The notes below the pieces were generated by a model that was not told the origin of the DNA, ran no database searches, and saw nothing but the letters and a program-made list of their open reading frames with translations. Positions 7,633 to 15,040 of a stretch of 64,000 nt of DNA are shown piece by piece (position 1 is the first letter of the stretch; each line of letters begins with the position of its first letter). The position numbers and the translations under genes are program-made. The stretch covers positions 1-64,000 of the forward strand of contig NZ_JNKF01000010.1 in the NCBI RefSeq assembly GCF_000702825.1, read 5' to 3'. The stretch is from Prevotella sp. P6B1. Its GTDB lineage: Bacteria > Bacteroidota > Bacteroidia > Bacteroidales > Bacteroidaceae.

Positions 7633-7696
7633 GCAACGGACTACAGGACTTAAGGACTTTAAGCACATAAGTCGTTTCAGTCCTGTTGTCCGTTGC
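7633..7696. repeat. Long inverted repeat containing repeat copy 2
   Basis: Left arm 7633-7650 (GCAACGGACTACAGGACT) pairs with right arm 7679-7696 over 18 bp with one mismatch, leaving a 28-nt loop. The left arm and loop contain the second copy (7639-7659) of the 21-bp repeat found before argC. Lying between the regulator and the acyl-CoA synthetase, it could act as a terminator or attenuator, an operator, or a mobile small repeat. There is no strong T-run after it. Confidence 0.75.
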
Positions 7697-7712
7697 AAAA
7701 AAGAAAAGATAT

Positions 7713-9380
7713 ATGGTAGAAAGATTTTTAAAGCAGACACATTTCGAGTCTGTAGAGGATTACAATAAGCATCTGGAGTTCATTGTTCCAGAGCACTTCA
7801 ACTTTGCCTACGATGTGATGGACGCGTGGGCAGAAGAGGCACCTGAGAAGTTAGCATTGCTCTGGACCAACGACCAGGGTGAGGAGATACGTGCCACCTA
7901 CAAGCAGCTGAAAGAGCAGAGCGATCAGGCCGCCAGTTACCTGCAGTCGCTGGGCATAGGCAAGGGCGACCCTGTGATGCTGATTCTGAAGCGCCGTTAT
8001 GAGTGGTGGATCGTGATGCTGGCACTGTGTAAGATTGGTGCCATCGTCATCCCTGCCACCCACATGCTCACCAAGCACGACATTGTTTATCGTAACACCC
8101 GCGCCTCGATCAAGTCGATCATCTGCGTGGACGATGCTTACGTGTGCGAGCAAATCCGACTGGCCATGCCCGAGAGTCCTACGGTCAAGCAGTATATCAC
8201 CATCACCGATCACGGCAAACCCATCCCCGAGGGTTTCCGCGACTATCAGTCGGAGGTGGTCAAAGCGCCTCAGTTCCAGCGTCCTGCCTTCGTTAACAAC
8301 AACGAGGACACGATGATCATGTACTTCACCTCGGGTACCAGCGGCGAGCCGAAGATGGTGGCTCACGACTACCTGTATGCCATGGGTCACCTCACCACAG
8401 GTGTGTTCTGGCACAACCTGCATGAAGGTTCACTCCACCTCACCGTGGCCGATACCGGTTGGGGTAAGGCCGTATGGGGTAAGTTCTACGGTCAGTGGTT
8501 TGCCGGTGCTACCGTGTTCGTGTTCGACCACGAGAAGTTCAACGCCGACACCCTGCTGCGCCAGATGGAGAAATACAAGGTTACCAGCTTCTGTGCACCT
8601 CCCACCATCTACCGCTTCATGATTCGCGAGGACCTGAGCAAGTACGACCTCAGCAACCTGCAGTACTGCTGCACCGCTGGCGAGGCGCTCAACCCCGCCG
8701 TCTATGATAAGTTCTACGAGAAGACCGGCATCCGCATGATGGAGGGCTTCGGTCAGACCGAGACCACCATGACCCTCGGCACCTTCCCCTGGATGACACC
8801 GAAACCAGGCAGTATGGGTATCCCCAACGCCCAGTACGATATCGACCTGCTGCGTGCCGACGGCACCAGCTGCGAGGATGGTGAGAAGGGCGAGATTGTG
8901 GTACGTGTAGGCGACAAGAAGCCTATAGGTCTGTTCAAAGGCTACTACCGCGATGAGGAGAAGACCCGCGAGGCGTGGCACGATGGCATCTATCACACCG
9001 GCGATATGGCCTGGCGCGATGAGGATGGCTACTACTGGTTCGAGGGTCGTATCGACGATGTGATCAAGAGCTCAGGCTACCGCATCGGTCCGTTCGAGGT
9101 TGAGAGCGCCCTGATGACCCACCCTGCCGTGGTTGAGTGCGCCATCACCGGTGTACCCGACGATATCCGCGGTATGGTGGTCAAGGCTACCGTTGTACTC
9201 GGCAAGGAGTGGAAGGACAAGGCTGGCGACGACCTCGTGAAGGAACTGCAGCAGCACGTCAAGAAGGAGACAGCTCCTTACAAGTATCCCCGTATCGTGG
9301 AGTTTGTCGACGAACTGCCTAAGACCATCAGCGGAAAGATCCGTCGCGTAGAGATCCGCCAGAAGGACGCGGAGAAATAG
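7713..9380 (+). CDS. AMP-forming acyl-CoA synthetase
   Basis: This 555-residue adenylate-forming ligase activates a carboxylic acid with ATP and CoA. It has the P-loop-like motif TSGTSGEPKM at about residues 206-215, the A5 motif MEGFGQTETT near 347, the hinge region YHTGDMAWRDEDGYYWFEGRIDD (about 429-451, given as the ordered motif YHTGD then GRIDD), and the catalytic lysine in SGKIRR near 542. The layout is that of medium-chain acyl-CoA or acetyl-CoA-like synthetases. The start ATGGTAGAAAG at 7713 was chosen over an in-frame upstream start lying near the inverted repeat. The cupin regulator upstream may control it. The substrate cannot be read from the sequence. Confidence 0.9.
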   Translation: MVERFLKQTHFESVEDYNKHLEFIVPEHFNFAYDVMDAWAEEAPEKLALLWTNDQGEEIRATYKQLKEQSDQAASYLQSLGIGKGDPVMLILKRRYEWWIVMLALCKIGAIVIPATHMLTKHDIVYRNTRASIKSIICVDDAYVCEQIRLAMPESPTVKQYITITDHGKPIPEGFRDYQSEVVKAPQFQRPAFVNNNEDTMIMYFTSGTSGEPKMVAHDYLYAMGHLTTGVFWHNLHEGSLHLTVADTGWGKAVWGKFYGQWFAGATVFVFDHEKFNADTLLRQMEKYKVTSFCAPPTIYRFMIREDLSKYDLSNLQYCCTAGEALNPAVYDKFYEKTGIRMMEGFGQTETTMTLGTFPWMTPKPGSMGIPNAQYDIDLLRADGTSCEDGEKGEIVVRVGDKKPIGLFKGYYRDEEKTREAWHDGIYHTGDMAWRDEDGYYWFEGRIDDVIKSSGYRIGPFEVESALMTHPAVVECAITGVPDDIRGMVVKATVVLGKEWKDKAGDDLVKELQQHVKKETAPYKYPRIVEFVDELPKTISGKIRRVEIRQKDAEK

Positions 9381-9403
9381 TGAATAGTGAATAGTGATTA
9401 GTG
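9381..9403 (+). repeat. Short GAATAGT-type tandem repeat
   Basis: After the synthetase stop the spacer reads as 7-8 bp units of the type TGAATAG/TGATTAG and runs to the yraN-like start. The same kind of spacer follows that gene (9763-9781). These low-complexity spacers repeat stop codons in several frames. Confidence 0.6.
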
Positions 9404-9763
9404 ATGGCGGCACATAATGAGTTAGGATCGTGGGGCGAGGACCAGGCCACAGCCTACCTGCAGCAGCATGGCTATCGCATCATAGAGCGCGACTGGAAAT
9501 CGGGGCGCCGCGATATCGACATCATTGCCACCAACGGTCAGGAGGTGGTCTTCGTCGAGGTCAAGACCCGTCGCAACCGCCTGTATGGTGAGCCCGAAGA
9601 GGCAGTCGACTACCGCAAGCTGCAGAGCCTCCGCCAGGCCATCAACCACTATATCAAGTATCGCTGCATCAACAGTCCCGTCAGGTTCGACATCATTTCC
9701 GTAGTAGGCATGATAGGCGGGCAACCAGAAATAGATCACATCGAAGATGTACCACTATATTAG
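9404..9763 (+). CDS. YraN/UPF0102 family predicted endonuclease
   Basis: The 119-residue protein matches the UPF0102 family, which has a Holliday-junction-resolvase-like nuclease fold. The order GSWGEDQATAYL, then RDIDIIA, then VVFVEVKTRR supplies the typical catalytic D and ExK residues. ATG at 9404 was preferred to the GTG immediately before it. The biological role of the family is unsettled; DNA processing is the usual guess. It sits between the acyl-CoA synthetase and proB, with repeat-like spacers on both sides. Confidence 0.88.
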   Translation: MAAHNELGSWGEDQATAYLQQHGYRIIERDWKSGRRDIDIIATNGQEVVFVEVKTRRNRLYGEPEEAVDYRKLQSLRQAINHYIKYRCINSPVRFDIISVVGMIGGQPEIDHIEDVPLY

Positions 9764-9781
9764 TGAAGAGTGAATAGTGAA

Positions 9782-10549
9782 ATGAAGAAAAGAATAGTTA
9801 TCAAAGTAGGTTCTAACGTGCTCACACGAGCCGATGGAAAGCTCGATGTCACCCGCATGTCGGCCCTGGTCGACCAGATAGCGTGGCTGCGCAAGCAGGA
9901 CATCGAGGTCATCCTCGTCACCTCGGGTGCCGTAGCCTGTGGCCGCCGCGAACTCACGGTCGACCACTCACTCGACTCGGTCGAGCAGCGTCAGTTGTTC
10001 TCTGCCGTAGGTCAGGTCAAGTTGGTAGGTCTGTATTACGATCTGTTCCGCGAGTTTGGTATTCATGTGGGCCAGGTGCTCACCATGAAGGAGAACTTCC
10101 AGCCCGGCGAGCAGTACCGCAACCAGCAGGCTTGTATGAGAGTGATGCTCGAAAACGACGTGCTGCCTATCGTCAACGAGAACGACACCGTATCCGTTAC
10201 CGAGCTGATGTTTACGGATAACGACGAGCTGTCGGGGCTCATCGCTCAGATGATGCGTGCCGACTCACTCATCCTTCTCTCTAACATCGATGGTATCTAT
10301 ACCGGTCATCCTGACGATCCTTCGTCGGAGCTGATACAGACCGTGGCGCCCTGCACCGACCTCTCCAAGTATATCAAGGAAGAGAAGAGTGCCTTCGGTC
10401 GTGGCGGCATGCACTCCAAGTACCACACCGCCAGTAATGTGCAGTGCGCTGGCATCCATGTCATCATTGCCAATGGTACCCGCGACGACATCCTGATCGA
10501 CCTGATGGAGCACCCCGAATCAACACCGCATACCGAATTCCTAACATAG
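9782..10549 (+). CDS. proB: Glutamate 5-kinase (no PUA domain)
   Basis: ProB phosphorylates glutamate in the first step of proline synthesis. The 255-residue product has the amino-acid kinase fold with [10 protein letters not shown] at the start, the segment [13 protein letters not shown] near residue 43, and [14 protein letters not shown] near 206. It stops after the kinase domain; the C-terminal PUA domain of enterobacterial ProB (about 367 residues) is absent, a form known in other bacteria. ATG 9782 was chosen over a GTG upstream in the tandem spacer. proA follows after 7 bp. Confidence 0.94.
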   Translation: MKKRIVIKVGSNVLTRADGKLDVTRMSALVDQIAWLRKQDIEVILVTSGAVACGRRELTVDHSLDSVEQRQLFSAVGQVKLVGLYYDLFREFGIHVGQVLTMKENFQPGEQYRNQQACMRVMLENDVLPIVNENDTVSVTELMFTDNDELSGLIAQMMRADSLILLSNIDGIYTGHPDDPSSELIQTVAPCTDLSKYIKEEKSAFGRGGMHSKYHTASNVQCAGIHVIIANGTRDDILIDLMEHPESTPHTEFLT

Positions 10550-10556
10550 TAGAGCC

Positions 10557-11798
10557 ATGCAACTCAAAGAAACATTCGAACGTGTGAAGCGCGCCAGCAA
10601 GAGTCTGGCCCTGCTCACCGATACACAGCGCAACGAGATACTCCATGCCGTTGCCGATGCCATCATGCAGCAACAGGCCAGGATCCTCGAGGCCAACGCC
10701 CTGGATCTCGCCAGAATGTCGAAGGATAACCCCCTCTACGACCGTCTGCAGCTCACCGGGAGCCGACTGGAAGGCATCGCTTCCGACATGCGCAACGTGG
10801 CTACCCTGCCCTCACCCTTAGGACACATCACCAAGCAGAAGACGCTGGCCAACGGTCTCCGTCTGTGCCGTGTCAGCGTGCCCTTCGGTGTCATCGGCAT
10901 GATCTACGAGGCGCGTCCTAACGTCACGTTCGACGTTTTCTCACTCTGCTTTAAGAGCGGCAACGCCTGTGTGCTCAAGGGCGGTAAGGATGCCGACAGC
11001 AGCAACCGCGAGGAGGTGGCTCTCATCCACGAGATACTGGAGCAGTATGGCGTATCGAAGGATGTGGTAGCCCTGCTGCCCGCCACCCACGAGGCTACCG
11101 GTGAGATGCTGAATGCCGTGGGCTATGTGGATCTCTGTATTCCCCGTGGCGGCCGCAAGCTCATCGACTTTGTACGCGACACAGCCCGCATCCCCGTCAT
11201 CGAGACCGGTGCAGGTGTGGTCAACACCTATTTCGACGTGGATGGCGACCTGGAGATGGGACGAGCCATCATACAGAATGCCAAGACCCGACGCGTGTCG
11301 GTTTGTAACGCCCTGGATTGTTTGCTCATACATCAAAACCGGCTGTCGGACCTGGGTATGCTGGTGCAGCCCATGGCAGAGAAAAAGGTCATCATCTATG
11401 CCGACAAGCAGGCCTATGCCGCCATCGAAGGCCAGTATCCCTATCTGGAGCCTGCCACAGCAGAGAGTTTTGGTACAGAGTTCATGGACTATAAGCTCGC
11501 CATCAAGACGGTTGCCAGTCTCGAAGAGGCCTTGGCCCATATCGACCAGAACGGCAGTGGTCACAGCGAGGCCATCATCACCAGGAACGAGCAGACAGCC
11601 CGTCGGTTCCAGGCGCATGTCGATGCGGCTTGTGTCTATTGGAATGCCCCCACCTCGTTTACCGATGGTGCTCAGTTCGGCCTTGGTGCCGAGATAGGCA
11701 TCTCTACCCAGAAGTTAGGTCCACGCGGTCCGATGGCCCTCGAAGAGATAACCACCTACAAATGGCTCATCGAGGGCGAAGGGCAGATACGACCGTAG
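10557..11798 (+). CDS. proA: Glutamate-5-semialdehyde dehydrogenase
   Basis: ProA reduces gamma-glutamyl phosphate to the semialdehyde, which cyclises to pyrroline-5-carboxylate for ProC. The 413-residue protein has the family length and the characteristic [15 protein letters not shown] near residue 110, [13 protein letters not shown] near 196 and the catalytic cysteine in [11 protein letters not shown] near 247. It forms an operon with proB. A strong ribosome binding site after it leads into a membrane phosphatase gene. Confidence 0.95.
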   Translation: MQLKETFERVKRASKSLALLTDTQRNEILHAVADAIMQQQARILEANALDLARMSKDNPLYDRLQLTGSRLEGIASDMRNVATLPSPLGHITKQKTLANGLRLCRVSVPFGVIGMIYEARPNVTFDVFSLCFKSGNACVLKGGKDADSSNREEVALIHEILEQYGVSKDVVALLPATHEATGEMLNAVGYVDLCIPRGGRKLIDFVRDTARIPVIETGAGVVNTYFDVDGDLEMGRAIIQNAKTRRVSVCNALDCLLIHQNRLSDLGMLVQPMAEKKVIIYADKQAYAAIEGQYPYLEPATAESFGTEFMDYKLAIKTVASLEEALAHIDQNGSGHSEAIITRNEQTARRFQAHVDAACVYWNAPTSFTDGAQFGLGAEIGISTQKLGPRGPMALEEITTYKWLIEGEGQIRP

Positions 11799-11807
11799 TC
11801 AACAGAT

Positions 11808-11814
11808 AAGGAGG
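11808..11814 (+). promoter_or_regulatory. Strong Shine-Dalgarno before the SpoIIE phosphatase gene
   Basis: AAGGAGG is placed 7 bp before the ATG at 11822, the same geometry as the argD site. It supports this start and suggests efficient translation. Confidence 0.7.
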
Positions 11815-11821
11815 GAACGCT

Positions 11822-13897
11822 ATGAAAAGAAACATTACTACACACCTGATATGCCTATTGCTACTGCCACTGACAGTGGCAGCTCAAGGTTTTCAAGCCG
11901 ACGTTGACCGGCTGACGAAAGAGATGTACCGTTTGTACTCCACGCACGAGATTGAACCGTTCATGACCGTCACCGACCAATTGAAAGAGGCTTGTCTGAA
12001 AACGAAAGATGAAGGTCTGTTCTACCGAACCTGGGCCAACCAGGCCTCCTTTGCTTTTACAAAAGTGAGCAGAGAGAAAGGTATGGAGATAGCCAAGGCC
12101 ATGAACGACTATAGTCAGCAGCATGACAGCAAGCTGGGGTTCTACTATTCATCATTAGCCAATGCCAATCAGGCCAGTGCACTGAGAATGGAGATCAAAG
12201 CAGAGGAGTATTATCTGAAAGCCTGTAAATACAAGCAAGCCTATCTGCCTCAAATCAATGCCGCACCAGCTTATTTAGGTCTGGCTAAGATTTACCACAA
12301 CCGCAGAAACCAGAAGAAGATACTCGAGATGACCGACAAGACCCTGAAAGAGCCCAATCTGACGGGGCCTTCGATTGTGGATGCATGGAGCTATCGATGC
12401 ATCGCTGCGATGTATTATGAGGGTAACGTTCAAAAGACGGAGTTGAACAAAGCCTATACGGAATGGAAACGGCTGTCGGAGAAATACAATTATCGCTCCA
12501 CCTTTACCAACGATATAGAAATATATCATGCACGTGTCAATGGCGACTACGAGACTATGCTCGAACTGGCCAAGAAGGTCAAACATCCCTTAGAGAGAGC
12601 CCAGCTCATCTCTTATGCATATGAGTGGCAGGGCAAATGGGAAGATGCCCTAAAATACTACAAGGAGTATAAAAAGATCAGCGACTCTATCAACACGTCC
12701 GACATACGCAAACAGGCGGCAGAGCATGCCCTGCAGATGGACATTATCCGGACAGAGAACGAAGCCAATGCACTGAAGTTGCACAATCAGGCCCTACGTC
12801 TGGAACATCAGGCCAGCGAACTGGAGCAAGAGCGTCTGGAGAAAGAAGCATTAGACCTGACATTGAAGAATCGTAACATAGAACTGCAACATGCAGCTGT
12901 GTTGTTGAAAAACGACAGTCTGGACCGTCATGCACAGCAACTGAGACTGAGTGAATACCAGTCGAAGTTAGAGGCGCAACAGAGCAAGGAGCACGCCCGT
13001 CAACTCAGGATCTATACGGGAGCAGTACTGGCCACATTGATCATGGGTTTTATGACCTTCTATGCGTACTACCGTCAGCGACAACTGAAAAAACTGCGAG
13101 CCGTCAACAATGAGTTGCAAACAGCCTATAACCAATTGGAGGAGACGACCACCGCCAAGGAGCGCATCGAGAGCGAGCTACGTATCGCCCGTGACATCCA
13201 GATGTCGATGGTGCCCCATGAGTTTCCGGAATACGAAGGATTGGACCTCTATGCCTCTATGATTCCTGCCCGTGCAGTAGGTGGCGACCTCTACGACTTC
13301 CTGATTGAAGACGACAACCTGTATTTCTGTGTGGGCGATGTCTCGGGTAAGGGCGTGCCCGCCTCGCTGTTCATGGCGAAGGCTTCACACTTGTTCCATA
13401 CGCTGGCCAAGCAACACCAGAAACCAGCCGCCATTGCCACCCGCATGAATGACGAGCTGACAGAGAAGAACGACAACAGCATGTTTGTTACCATGTTCAT
13501 TGGTGAGATGAACCTCTCAACCGGTCATCTCTACTTCTGCAATGCGGGCCATAACCCACCAGTGATTGGTGGTGACGAACAGAAAGGCTCCTTCCTCGAG
13601 ATGGAGGCCAACGCCCCCATCGGTCTCTGGCCCGGACTGGACTATGTTGGCGAAGAGATTGCATCCATCAAGGGGCGTCCGCTCCTCATCTATACCGATG
13701 GTCTGAACGAGGCTGAGAACGACCATCAGGAGCAGTTGGGCGATGACCGCATGCTCGACATCCTGCGGCATACCGATTTCGAGAATGCCCGTCAGGTGGT
13801 GGAAGTGCTGGAAGCAGAGGTAGAACATCACCGTCATGGTGCTGAGGCCAGCGATGACCTCACCATTATGTGCATCAGAACAAAAGTTAATACATAA
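11822..13897 (+). CDS. Membrane TPR-SpoIIE-family PP2C phosphatase
   Basis: The 691-residue protein has a signal peptide (residues 1-21), a helical tetratricopeptide-like periplasmic region (about 25-300), a long heptad-rich coiled coil (about 300-395), one membrane helix (398-417), a second short coiled coil and a cytoplasmic PP2C/SpoIIE domain (about 460-688). The metal-binding motifs are present: GGDLYDF near 485, GDVSGKGVPASLFM near 506, TDGLNEAEN near 625 and DDLTIM near 679. Such enzymes dephosphorylate anti-anti-sigma or similar phosphoproteins. It follows proA by 23 bp and precedes argF' by 11 bp, so a signalling gene is embedded in an amino-acid operon. No STAS partner was seen nearby. 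Confidence 0.88.
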   Translation: MKRNITTHLICLLLLPLTVAAQGFQADVDRLTKEMYRLYSTHEIEPFMTVTDQLKEACLKTKDEGLFYRTWANQASFAFTKVSREKGMEIAKAMNDYSQQHDSKLGFYYSSLANANQASALRMEIKAEEYYLKACKYKQAYLPQINAAPAYLGLAKIYHNRRNQKKILEMTDKTLKEPNLTGPSIVDAWSYRCIAAMYYEGNVQKTELNKAYTEWKRLSEKYNYRSTFTNDIEIYHARVNGDYETMLELAKKVKHPLERAQLISYAYEWQGKWEDALKYYKEYKKISDSINTSDIRKQAAEHALQMDIIRTENEANALKLHNQALRLEHQASELEQERLEKEALDLTLKNRNIELQHAAVLLKNDSLDRHAQQLRLSEYQSKLEAQQSKEHARQLRIYTGAVLATLIMGFMTFYAYYRQRQLKKLRAVNNELQTAYNQLEETTTAKERIESELRIARDIQMSMVPHEFPEYEGLDLYASMIPARAVGGDLYDFLIEDDNLYFCVGDVSGKGVPASLFMAKASHLFHTLAKQHQKPAAIATRMNDELTEKNDNSMFVTMFIGEMNLSTGHLYFCNAGHNPPVIGGDEQKGSFLEMEANAPIGLWPGLDYVGEEIASIKGRPLLIYTDGLNEAENDHQEQLGDDRMLDILRHTDFENARQVVEVLEAEVEHHRHGAEASDDLTIMCIRTKVNT

Positions 13898-13908
13898 AAT
13901 ATAAGCAT

Positions 13909-14874
13909 ATGAAAAGTTTTATCAACGTTGAAGACCTCGGTCCATTGGATAAGGCGATGGCCGAAGCATTTGAGATTAAGAACGACCGTTACAAGTATCA
14001 GCATCTGGGTAAGAACAAGACCCTCATGATGATCTTCTTCAATAACTCGCTCCGCACGCGCCTCAGCACCCAGAAGGCCGCCATGAACCTGGGCATGAAT
14101 GTCATCGTGCTCGATGTGAATGCCGGTGCCTGGAAGCTGGAAACCGAGCGTGGCGTGATTATGGATGGCGACAAGAGCGAGCACCTGCTCGAGGCTATCC
14201 CCGTGATGGGTTGCTACTGCGACCTGATCGGCGTGCGCTCGTTTGCCGGACTCTCCGACCGTGAGTACGACTATGCCGAGACCGTGCTGCAGCAGTTCAT
14301 CAAGTACTCTGGCCGCCCCGTCTTCGCCATGGAGACAGCCACCGTTCACCCCCTGCAAGCCTTTGCCGACCTCATCACCATCGAGGAGCACAAGGTGGTT
14401 GAGCGCCCCAAGGTAGTGCTCACCTGGGCCCCTCACTGCCGCGCATTGCCTCAGGCTGTGCCCAACTCGTTTGCCCAGTGGATGGACGCCGCGCCCGATG
14501 TCGATTTGGTCATCACCCACCCCGAGGGCTACGAACTCGATCCAAAGTTCGTAGGTAACGCCCGTGTGGAGTACGACCAGAAGAAAGCCTTCGAGGGTGC
14601 CGACTTCATCTACGCCAAGAACTGGAGTAACCCCGGTGTCACCAATCCTGCCGACTACGGTAAGATTACCTGCACCGACCGCTCGTGGACTGTCGATACC
14701 GAGCACATGTCATGGACCAACAACGGTAAGTTCATGCACTGTCTGCCCGTTCGCCGCAACCTGATTGTGACCGACGACGTCATCGAGAGCCCCAACAGTC
14801 TGGTCATCCCCGAGGCTGCCAACCGCGAGATCTCGTGCTCGGTAGTCATCAAACGTATGCTCGAAGCCCTGTAA
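13909..14874 (+). CDS. argF': N-succinylornithine carbamoyltransferase (SOTCase)
   Basis: The 321-residue protein closely follows the Bacteroides fragilis SOTCase as I recall it. It has the carbamoyl-phosphate motif SLRTRLSTQKAA (residues 47-58), the pair HCLPVRRN near 280 and the end motif EAANREIS. Residue 90, which separates succinyl- from acetylornithine enzymes (Pro in B. fragilis, Glu in the Xanthomonas acetyl enzyme), is Ser here (codon 14176-14178). Published Glu-to-Ser mutants of the Xanthomonas enzyme gained succinyl specificity, so a succinyl enzyme is still predicted. It converts N-succinylornithine to N-succinylcitrulline. It follows the phosphatase gene closely and ends before a clear terminator. 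Confidence 0.93.
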   Translation: MKSFINVEDLGPLDKAMAEAFEIKNDRYKYQHLGKNKTLMMIFFNNSLRTRLSTQKAAMNLGMNVIVLDVNAGAWKLETERGVIMDGDKSEHLLEAIPVMGCYCDLIGVRSFAGLSDREYDYAETVLQQFIKYSGRPVFAMETATVHPLQAFADLITIEEHKVVERPKVVLTWAPHCRALPQAVPNSFAQWMDAAPDVDLVITHPEGYELDPKFVGNARVEYDQKKAFEGADFIYAKNWSNPGVTNPADYGKITCTDRSWTVDTEHMSWTNNGKFMHCLPVRRNLIVTDDVIESPNSLVIPEAANREISCSVVIKRMLEAL

Positions 14875-14907
14875 GCAACAAAGCAAACAACCAAAGAATT
14901 TCAGCAG

Positions 14908-14946
14908 TGCCTCCCGTTGTGACGACGGGAGGCATTGACTTTTAAT
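14908..14946 (+). terminator. Terminator after argF'
   Basis: A perfect 10-bp stem TGCCTCCCGT (14908-14917) / ACGGGAGGCA (14925-14934) is followed by a T-rich stretch. It closes the arginine/proline region before the next gene, which has its own promoter. Confidence 0.8.
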
Positions 14947-15008
14947 AACATCTTAGAATTGATTGTAAAAAAAAGGAGCAATCCGTACGGCATCTCCGAT
15001 TTTTTTCG

Positions 15009-15016
15009 TATCTTTG
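15009..15016 (+). promoter_or_regulatory. -7 box upstream of the kinase-like gene
   Basis: TATCTTTG matches the TAnnTTTG -7 element 24 bp before the start at 15041. No convincing TTTG lies at the expected distance upstream, so this is a half match. Confidence 0.5.
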
Positions 15017-15040
15017 CGCCATCAATTACCTAATCACAAC

